A DNA stretch of 64,000 nucleotides from Actinoplanes campanulatus (GTDB lineage Bacteria; Actinomycetota; Actinomycetes; Mycobacteriales; Micromonosporaceae): the NCBI RefSeq assembly GCF_014647795.1, contig NZ_BMPW01000001.1, positions 62,001 through 126,000 on the forward strand. Direction: 5' to 3'. Within the stretch, counting starts at the first letter, position 1, and each line of letters begins with the position of its first letter. Made by a program: the position numbers and the translations under genes. The notes below the pieces were generated by a model. It saw only the letters and a program-made list of their open reading frames with translations, was not told where the DNA came from and did not search any database. Positions 8,626 through 15,004 of the stretch are shown here, piece after piece.

Positions 8626-9762
8626 TCAGGTGAGCGCGGTGAGTTCGGCGCGGGGGAAGCTGGCGTCGTCGAGGGCGCCGCAGTCCAGGCCGCGCAGCAG
8701 GTAGCCGGCCAGCGCGCGGGCGGTGGCCGGTTCGTCGGCGATGCCGCTGTCCTGCCGGTCCAGGTAGCGGCGCAGCCTGGTCACGGCCGTGTCCCGGCCG
8801 TCGCGGAAGAACTCGTAGGTGGCCGCGTACCGTGTCGGCAACTGGGCGGGATGCAGGTCCCAGCCCTGGTAGTAGCCCCGCTCCAGGGAACGGCGGACCA
8901 GACGGCGGTGCAGCTCCCAGGCCTCGCGCACCTGGGCCGTGCCGCCGACCGGGAGGATGTTGGTGGAGCCGTCGGAGAGCCGCACCCCGGTCTGCGCGGC
9001 CGCCGCCTGCATGACCGCTTTGGCGTAGTCGGCGACCGGGTGCTCCATCGACTGGTAGGCGGCAGCCACCCCGGCGGCCGCGCTGTAGTCGTAGGTGCCG
9101 TAGTGCAGCCCCGTGCACCGCCCGCCGGCCGCCGTGATCAGCCGGGCGACGGTGACGGTCCCGTCCGCGGCGAGCACCGCCGACGGCAGCTCCACCTGGA
9201 TCTCGAAGGTGACGGCGCCGGCGCTCAGCCCGTACGCCTTCTCCAGCTTCTCGCAGAGGGTGACCATCGCGGTGACCTGGTCCGGACCGCTGACCTTGGG
9301 CAGCGTGACGGTGAACAGATCCTGATAGGTGTCGAGGAAGAGATCCAGGGTGCGCAGCGAGCGGCGCCGGGTGGCCGCCTCCAGCGACTTGATCCGGATG
9401 CCGAGGAACGGTGGCCGCGGCCCGGCGGCGAGAATCGCGGCGGCCCGGCGGACGGCCGCGTCCTCCTGATCGTCGTCGCGGACCCCGTAGCCGTCCTCGA
9501 AATCGACGCGCAGGTCCTCGATCGGCTCGCGGGCGAGCTTGGCCCGGACCGCGGGGTCGGGCCAGGGGAAGTCGTGCTCGTCCATGGCCCGGAGCGCGAT
9601 GGCGCCCCAGTCACGGAAGTCGTCGAGGCGGTCGGCGGGCACGTACACGGTGTGGACGGGCTGCCGCCCGGCCCGCTCACCCGGATAGCGGGCCCGGAGG
9701 AACGCGTCGTGCCCGGCGAGACCCGCGTCGATCTCGTCGTAGTCCTGTCCACACAGGCGCAT
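8626..9762 (-). CDS. DUF6986 aldolase/citrate lyase-like protein
   Basis: A 378-residue protein of the HpcH/HpaI/CitE fold class. Diagnostic stretches are LRVDFEDGYG (acidic metal-site loop), FEIQVELPSA (the Glu-containing strand) and GLHYGTYDYSAAAG. These resemble CitE and 2-keto-acid aldolases, which make or break C-C bonds of oxaloacetate or glyoxylate-type substrates with Mg2+. I place it in DUF6986 from memory; no activity is firmly assigned to that family as far as I know. The start ATG 9762 has a strong GGGGGAGG site six bases upstream. It lies downstream of malate synthase on the same strand with 257 bases between, and within the purine cluster, so a role in glyoxylate handling is plausible. 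Confidence 0.8.
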   Translation of the reverse strand: MRLCGQDYDEIDAGLAGHDAFLRARYPGERAGRQPVHTVYVPADRLDDFRDWGAIALRAMDEHDFPWPDPAVRAKLAREPIEDLRVDFEDGYGVRDDDQEDAAVRRAAAILAAGPRPPFLGIRIKSLEAATRRRSLRTLDLFLDTYQDLFTVTLPKVSGPDQVTAMVTLCEKLEKAYGLSAGAVTFEIQVELPSAVLAADGTVTVARLITAAGGRCTGLHYGTYDYSAAAGVAAAYQSMEHPVADYAKAVMQAAAAQTGVRLSDGSTNILPVGGTAQVREAWELHRRLVRRSLERGYYQGWDLHPAQLPTRYAATYEFFRDGRDTAVTRLRRYLDRQDSGIADEPATARALAGYLLRGLDCGALDDASFPRAELTALT

Positions 9763-9918
9763 CACGGCCTCCCCCGGTCGATCTCGGCCCGATTCCGCTT
9801 CCGCGTGCCGGTTTGTGGCCCACCCCCGTCGGCCGCGACCGGCGGGAACGGCTTCCACCCCCGGCACGGCCACCCCGGAGTGACGCCGCCGCACAGCAGC
9901 GCCCCTCCGGGGCTACCC

Positions 9919-9993
9919 ACGAGCGCTGATCGCGCCCGCCTTGCCCTGCCGTCACCACGAACGCTGATCGCGCCCGTCTTGCTCTGCCGTCAC
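9919..9993. repeat. Tandem pair of 37-bp direct repeats
   Basis: Copies at 9919-9955 and 9957-9993 agree at 34 of 37 positions and are separated by one base. Each contains CGCTGATCGCGCCCG and ends CTGCCGTCAC. They lie in the non-coding gap between aceB and the DUF6986 gene. Confidence 0.75.
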
Positions 9994-10019
9994 GCGGCGC
10001 CCACCGCTGCGGCGGCGCG

Positions 10020-11567
10020 TCAGTCGATGGAGTCGTAGGCGGCGCTGGTGAGGAAGTCGGCGAAGTCGTCGGCGAGGGCGACCAGCTCGAACAGCTTGCG
10101 GGCGTCGTCGTAGCGCCCGGCCGCCCAGGCCTCGTCACCGACCGTCTCGCGGATCTTCGCGAGTTCCTCGTCCTCGATCCGCCCGACCAGCTCCGCGGTG
10201 ATCGGCGTACCGTCCTCGAGCTTCACCCCGTTGTGAATCCACTGCCAGACCTGCGAGCGGGAGATCTCCGCGGTGGCGGCGTCCTCCATCAGGTTGTGGA
10301 TCGCGACCGCGCCGTTCCCGCGCAGCCACGCCTCCAGGTACTGCAGGGCCACGTTGACGTTGTTGTGCAGCCCCGCCCGGGTGACCGCCCCGCCGGTGCC
10401 GGCCACGTGCAGCAGGTCCGCGGCGTCGACCGCGACGTCGGGCCGCTTCTTGGCGAGTTGGTTGGGCTTGTCGCCGAGCACCCGGTCGAAGATCTCCTTG
10501 CAGACCGGGACCAGGTCGGGGTGGGCCACCCACGAGCCGTCGAACCCGTCGCCGGCCTCGCGCTCCTTGTCCTCCCGCACCTTGGTCAGGGCGACCTCGT
10601 TGACCTGCGGGTCACGACGGCTCGGGATGAAGGCGGCCATGCCACCCATGGCGAACGCCCCCCGCTTGTGGCAGGTGGAGACGAGCAGTTCGGTGTACGC
10701 CCGCATGAACGGCGCGGTCATCGTCACCGCCGCACGGTCCGGCAGGATCATGTTCGGGTTGTCGCGGAAGTACTTGATGATGCTGAACAGGTAGTCCCAG
10801 CGACCGGCGTTGAGCCCGGAGATGTGCGGCCGGAGGCTGTAGAGAATCTCCTCCATCTCGAACGCGGCCGGGATGGTCTCGATCAGCACGGTCGCGCGGA
10901 TCGTGCCGACCGGGATGCCGAGTGCCTCCTGCGCGTAGGTGAAGACGTCGTTCCAGAGCGCCGCCTCCTTGTGGGACTCCATCTTGGGCAGGTAGAAGTA
11001 CGGCCCGCTGCCGCGCTCCAGCAACTCCTTGGCGTTGTGGAAGAAGTAGAGCCCGAAGTCGACCAGCGCGCCGACCGCCGGCTCACCGTCGACCGGCAGG
11101 TGCCGCTCGTCGAGGTGCCAGCCGCGGGGGCGCATCACGATCGTCGGGTACGGCCCACCGTTCAGCTCGTACGTCTTCTTCTCGGTCTCGAGCGTGATCG
11201 TGCGCCGGATGGCGTCGTAGAGGTTCTGCTGGCCGTCGACGACGTTCGACCAGTGTGGGGTGTTCGCGTCCTCCAGGTCCGCCAACCACACCTTGGCCCC
11301 TGAGTTGAGCGCGTTGATCGTCATCTTCCGCTCGGTGGGCCCGGTGATCTCGACCCGCCGGTCCTGGAGATCGGCCGGCGCGGGCGGCGCCGTCCATTCA
11401 GCCGCGCGGATGTCCGCGGTCTCGGCAAGGAAGCCCAGCGTGGCCCCGGCCGCGATCTCCGCTCGGCGCACGGCACGCGCCTGGAGGAGTTCGTTACGGC
11501 GAGGCCGGAAGCGCCGGTTCAGGTCGGCGACAAATGCCACGGCCTCGTCGGACAGGATCTCGGTCAT
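10020..11567 (-). CDS. aceB: Malate synthase A
   Basis: A 515-residue enzyme condensing glyoxylate with acetyl-CoA to malate. Signature segments include [11 protein letters not shown] (catalytic Arg), [12 protein letters not shown], the Mg2+-site segment [26 protein letters not shown], and [14 protein letters not shown] containing the catalytic Asp. Length fits the A isoform (about 530 residues), not the 720-residue G form. The ATG 11567 is preceded by AGAGGA ten bases upstream. A position between two halves of the urate pathway, without isocitrate lyase nearby, argues that it serves glyoxylate from allantoin breakdown rather than the glyoxylate shunt. Confidence 0.96.
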   Translation of the reverse strand: MTEILSDEAVAFVADLNRRFRPRRNELLQARAVRRAEIAAGATLGFLAETADIRAAEWTAPPAPADLQDRRVEITGPTERKMTINALNSGAKVWLADLEDANTPHWSNVVDGQQNLYDAIRRTITLETEKKTYELNGGPYPTIVMRPRGWHLDERHLPVDGEPAVGALVDFGLYFFHNAKELLERGSGPYFYLPKMESHKEAALWNDVFTYAQEALGIPVGTIRATVLIETIPAAFEMEEILYSLRPHISGLNAGRWDYLFSIIKYFRDNPNMILPDRAAVTMTAPFMRAYTELLVSTCHKRGAFAMGGMAAFIPSRRDPQVNEVALTKVREDKEREAGDGFDGSWVAHPDLVPVCKEIFDRVLGDKPNQLAKKRPDVAVDAADLLHVAGTGGAVTRAGLHNNVNVALQYLEAWLRGNGAVAIHNLMEDAATAEISRSQVWQWIHNGVKLEDGTPITAELVGRIEDEELAKIRETVGDEAWAAGRYDDARKLFELVALADDFADFLTSAAYDSID

Positions 11568-11673
11568 CGTTGACGATTCCTCTCAGTGTGGTTACTCCCC
11601 CGTACCGTAATCGAGCATTATTCATGGTCCTTCCCACCGGTCTACCACCCCCCGGCCGCTGTGGCTTACTTCT

Positions 11674-13035
11674 CTATCCGGCGTCCATGAGTCGCCGATG
11701 CGCCCGCCGGGCCCGCTCGGTGAGGGTGTCGGCGTCGGCGTTGACCAGTTCGCCGCGCTCGACCACCGGACGGCCGCCGACCAGCGCCAGGTCGACCCGC
11801 GCCGGTGGGCCGAAGACCAGCGCCGCGACCTTGTCGTCGATGCCGTCGTGTGCCAGCCCGTCGAGCCGCCACATCACCAGATCGGCCAGCTTGCCGACCT
11901 CCAGCGAACCGAGATCGTCCGCCCGGCCGAGGCACCGGGCGCCGCCGATGGTGCCGAGCCGCAGCGCCTCCCGCGCGTCCATCGCCTTCGGACCGCCGCG
12001 CGACCGGGCCGTGTAGAGCGCCTGCCGCAACTCGGCCCCCAGATGCGAGACCTCCTGTGAGGCGGACCCGTCGACGCCCAGCCCCACCGGGACGCCGTGG
12101 TCGAGCAGTTCGCGAACCCGGGCCATGCCGGCGCCGAGCCGTGCGTTCGAACTGGGGCAGTGCGCGACGCCGGTGCCGGTGGCGCCCAGTCTGGCGATCG
12201 CCGAGTCGTCCAGGTGCACGCCGTGTGCCAGCCAGACGTCGTCACCGAGCCAGCCGACGCGTTCCGCGTACTCCACCGGGGTGCAGCCGAACTGTTTCCG
12301 GCAGAACTCCTCCTCGTCGTCGGTCTCGGCCAGGTGGGTGTGCAGGCGCACCCCCTTGCGCCGGGCCAGCGTCGCGGCCTCCTCCATGAGCCGGGTCGTC
12401 ACCGAGAACGGCGAGCAGGGGGCCACCGCGATCCGCAGCATCGAGTCCGGCGACGGGTCGTGCCAGCGGTCGACGGCCGCCTCGGTGGCGGCGAGCGCCT
12501 CGTCGGTGTCCTCGACGACGTGGTCGGGTGGAAGGCCGCCGTCCTTGCGGCTCAGGTCCATCGAGCCGCGGGTCGGATGGAACCGCACGCCGATCGACCG
12601 CGCCGCCTCGATCTCCGCGGCCAGCACGTCGCCGCCGTCGCGTGGGAAGACGTAGTGATGGTCCATGCTCGTGGTGCAGCCGGACAACGCCAGCCAGCCG
12701 AGGCCCGCCCCGGCCGCCGCACCGACGATCTCGGCGTCCAGCCGGCCCCAGATCGGGTAGAGCGTGGTCAGCCAGCCGAACAGCGTCTCGTCCAGCGCCA
12801 GGCCGCGGGTCGCCCACTGGTACAGGTGGTGATGTGTGTTCACCAGACCGGGCGTGACCAGGCAACCGGAACCGTCGACACGGCGGGTGCCCTCGGGCAC
12901 TGCGGTCGCCCGGCCCGCCCCGACGGCCGCGATCCGCCCGTCGTAGCCGACCAGCACGTAGCCGGTGGTGTGCTCCCGCCCGGCCGGGTCGACGGTGGCG
13001 ACCGCCGCGTTCTCGACGAGGATCACAGCCACCAT
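11674..13035 (-). CDS. 8-oxoguanine deaminase-like amidohydrolase
   Basis: A 453-residue member of the amidohydrolase superfamily (ATZ/TRZ subgroup). Metal and catalytic residues are visible: HHH in VNTHHHLYQWATRG, HLAETDDEEEF (His and Glu), LAHGVHLD, and the Asp in GLGVDGSAS. The motif VNTHHHLYQ and the C-SPF segment (VAPCSPFSV) match 8-oxoguanine deaminase, which converts 8-oxoguanine to urate and ammonia; other guanine or hydroxyatrazine-type deaminases remain possible. The product would feed urate oxidase, whose gene overlaps its start by 13 bases. It is the last gene of the uraD-uraH-uricase unit. Confidence 0.85.
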   Translation of the reverse strand: MVAVILVENAAVATVDPAGREHTTGYVLVGYDGRIAAVGAGRATAVPEGTRRVDGSGCLVTPGLVNTHHHLYQWATRGLALDETLFGWLTTLYPIWGRLDAEIVGAAAGAGLGWLALSGCTTSMDHHYVFPRDGGDVLAAEIEAARSIGVRFHPTRGSMDLSRKDGGLPPDHVVEDTDEALAATEAAVDRWHDPSPDSMLRIAVAPCSPFSVTTRLMEEAATLARRKGVRLHTHLAETDDEEEFCRKQFGCTPVEYAERVGWLGDDVWLAHGVHLDDSAIARLGATGTGVAHCPSSNARLGAGMARVRELLDHGVPVGLGVDGSASQEVSHLGAELRQALYTARSRGGPKAMDAREALRLGTIGGARCLGRADDLGSLEVGKLADLVMWRLDGLAHDGIDDKVAALVFGPPARVDLALVGGRPVVERGELVNADADTLTERARRAHRRLMDAG

Positions 13036-13892
13036 CCCGCGGTCGCCGGCGGCGCGTCGTCGCGGGTCACGCTGCCCTCGATCAACCCGTACGGCCGGTC
13101 GCCGGCGATGAACACCTCGTTCGGATTGTCCAGCCCGAACGGCGACAGGTCGGCCAGATAGTGATGCTTGTTCGGCAGCGCCAGTCGCACCTCCGCCACC
13201 TCGGGCCGGGCCTCCAGGAGCCGGCTGCCCATCGCATACAGCGTCTGTTGCAGCGAATAGCTGTAGGTGCCGACGAAGGCGCCGACCAGCGCGTCCAGCG
13301 CGCCCTCGAACGATTTCGCCCAGTCGGCACTGTCACCACCGTCGTCGCGGTGCCGCCAGCGGGCGTCCACCGCGGTCGCCAGGATCCGGTCGGTGGCCGG
13401 TGGCAGGGTGGTGAACTCGTCCTGCACGAAACCGTGGAACTCGGAATCCGTCGAGTTCAGCAGCACCAGGCCGGTGACGCCGGAGACCACCTGGGTGGCC
13501 TCCTCGGTCACGGTGACCACGGTGGTGCGGGTGTGGTCACCGCGCCGCCGGAACGAGTGCGGGCCGAGCCGGTCCCACGCGAACGACTCGATCGACACCT
13601 TCGCCCCGTGCACCTGGGGCTGGGTGGCGACGAAATGCCGCGCCAGGAGCAGGGCGAACGCCTCGGGCTCGCCGACCCCGTGTTTCCTGGCGAACGCGTA
13701 CGCCGTGTTCTTCATCGTGTCGGTCGGCAGGACGCCGGAGTTGTCCCCGGTCAGGTGGGTGGCGGTCAGATCACCGGAGAGCGCGGCGCTGACGTTGAAG
13801 TCGACCAGGCCGTGCGTCTCCCCGTCGCGGTGCACCCGGACGAGACGGGTCTCCGCCTTGCCGTAACGGTTCGGTCCGAGAACGATCGCCAA
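13023..13892 (-). CDS. pucL: Urate oxidase (uricase)
   Basis: A 289-residue cofactor-free oxidase converting urate, O2 and water to 5-hydroxyisourate and H2O2. Conserved parts are YGKAETR with catalytic Lys12, LPTDTMKNTAYAFA with Thr57 of the catalytic Lys-Thr pair, FVQDEFTTLPP, and NKHHYLADL near the C-terminus with the catalytic His. Length matches single-domain uricases of about 300 residues. It starts three bases after the HIU hydrolase stop and overlaps the deaminase gene downstream, so all are one transcript. It lacks a peroxisome-type C-terminal signal, as expected in bacteria. No catalase gene is adjacent to handle the peroxide. Confidence 0.96.
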   Translation of the reverse strand: MAIVLGPNRYGKAETRLVRVHRDGETHGLVDFNVSAALSGDLTATHLTGDNSGVLPTDTMKNTAYAFARKHGVGEPEAFALLLARHFVATQPQVHGAKVSIESFAWDRLGPHSFRRRGDHTRTTVVTVTEEATQVVSGVTGLVLLNSTDSEFHGFVQDEFTTLPPATDRILATAVDARWRHRDDGGDSADWAKSFEGALDALVGAFVGTYSYSLQQTLYAMGSRLLEARPEVAEVRLALPNKHHYLADLSPFGLDNPNEVFIAGDRPYGLIEGSVTRDDAPPATAGWWL

Positions 13893-13895
13893 CGG

Positions 13896-14255
13896 TCAGC
13901 TCCCTCGGTAGGTGGTGTAGCCGTACCGGCTCAGCAGCAACGGCACGTGGTAGTGACGATTCGGGTCGTGCACGTGGAAGGCGATCGTGATCTCCGGGAA
14001 GAAGCAGTCGCCGCCCAGGTAGGGCTCCACGTAGAAGAAGAGGCGGTAACCGCCGGCCTGCCAGGCGTGCATCGGCACCTCGTAGCGCAGGCGGCCGTCG
14101 TCGTCGGTGCGGCCCTCGGCGATGGTGCCCCAGCCGTCGGCGTCGCGGCGCTCCAGCCGGACGTAGACGTCCCGGGCCGGCTCACCGGTCACCGTGTCCA
14201 GGATGTGGGTCGAGATCCGGGCGTGGAACTCGGCCGTCACGCCGTCAGAGGGCAT
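13896..14255 (-). CDS. uraH: 5-Hydroxyisourate hydrolase (transthyretin-like)
   Basis: A 119-residue enzyme hydrolysing 5-hydroxyisourate to OHCU. The hallmarks are ISTHILDTVTG at the N-terminus, with the catalytic His, and the C-terminal tetrapeptide YRGS preceded by HYHVPLLLSRYGYTT. Length is as usual for this family. Start ATG 14255 overlaps the uraD end by 11 bases, which couples translation of the two consecutive enzymes. A start at GTG a few codons later is possible. It acts directly after uricase in the pathway, and the gene order decarboxylase-hydrolase-oxidase is typical of actinobacteria. Confidence 0.95.
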   Translation of the reverse strand: MPSDGVTAEFHARISTHILDTVTGEPARDVYVRLERRDADGWGTIAEGRTDDDGRLRYEVPMHAWQAGGYRLFFYVEPYLGGDCFFPEITIAFHVHDPNRHYHVPLLLSRYGYTTYRGS

Positions 14256-14751
14256 CGAGCACCCGCTCCAGCCGCAGCCGCGCGATCCGGCGCAGCTCGC
14301 CGGACACGATCGCCCGCTCTCCCGCGTCGTCGTTGCCGAGGCGCTCCCGTGCCACAGCGAGGATCTCGGCCTGCGTGCGACCGCTCGCAAAGATCAGGAA
14401 CACGTGCCCGAACCGGGCCTCATACTCCTTGTTCGCCAGGATGAGGGCGGCCTTGGTCTCCTCGTCAGCGCTGACCGCCGCGGCCGACTGCTCCGCCCGG
14501 GACCAGGCGGCCTCCTTGGACTCCCCGGCGGCGCGCTCGCCGATGCGTGGGTGAGCGGACAGCCCGAGCAGCACATCGGACCAGCTCAGCGCCCGTGACG
14601 CGGCGTCGGCGGTGGCGAGGATCGCGGCCCGGTCGGCATAGGGCCGGCCCGCGGCTATCCGGCCGCCCCAGGCGGGCGCCGCGCAGCAGGCGAGCAGCTC
14701 CTCCTCCAGACGCTCCGTGGGCAGAGCGTTGAAGACATCGACCACACCCAT
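14245..14751 (-). CDS. uraD: OHCU decarboxylase
   Basis: A 168-residue enzyme decarboxylating 2-oxo-4-hydroxy-4-carboxy-5-ureidoimidazoline to S-allantoin. The motif HPRIGE with catalytic His and Glu is at about residues 67-72, and the helical ending ARERLGND plus ELRRIARLRL is characteristic. It is the promoter-proximal gene of the urate operon; GAGGGGGT before the ATG serves as ribosome site. Its upstream region contains three DnaA boxes and is shared with the divergent helicase gene. Confidence 0.93.
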   Translation of the reverse strand: MGVVDVFNALPTERLEEELLACCAAPAWGGRIAAGRPYADRAAILATADAASRALSWSDVLLGLSAHPRIGERAAGESKEAAWSRAEQSAAAVSADEETKAALILANKEYEARFGHVFLIFASGRTQAEILAVARERLGNDDAGERAIVSGELRRIARLRLERVLDAL

Positions 14752-14878
14752 CGGTCACCCCCTCGTCGATCTTGGCCAGTCAATCAGGCACGGCCCGCCG
14801 TGCGCACCGGCGGACCGAAGAATTAACAGGGCTCGTTCGTCCGCCACCCTGCCACGAAACACGCAAGAAAATCTCGCC

Positions 14879-14967
14879 TGTGGACAACGCCGGTGGGCCT
14901 AACGGCTTCTGTGGACAACGCCCGTTCGCGCCGGGAATGTGGTAGGCGGTGGGCAGCCTGTGGACAA
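14879..14967. promoter_or_regulatory. Cluster of three DnaA boxes (TGTGGACAA)
   Basis: Exact copies of TGTGGACAA (reverse complement TTGTCCACA, the Streptomyces-type DnaA box) occur at 14879-14887, 14910-14918 and 14959-14967, all in the same orientation, with start-to-start spacing of 31 and 49 bases. They fill the divergent uraD-hrpB spacer. No dnaA or dnaN gene is present, so this is unlikely to be the main origin. DnaA titration or transcriptional control are possible roles. Confidence 0.6.
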
Positions 14968-15004
14968 CCGCGGAAGTGTCACAGGGATGGGCCAGACTGG
15001 GCCC

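Noticed and set aside
13023-13892. Frameshift at the uricase/deaminase junction
   Set aside because: The 13-base overlap leaves both proteins with complete ends, and similar overlaps are common in this operon.
14879-14967. Reading the DnaA boxes as the chromosome origin
   Set aside because: Only three boxes, no dnaA or dnaN gene and no AT-rich unwinding region.
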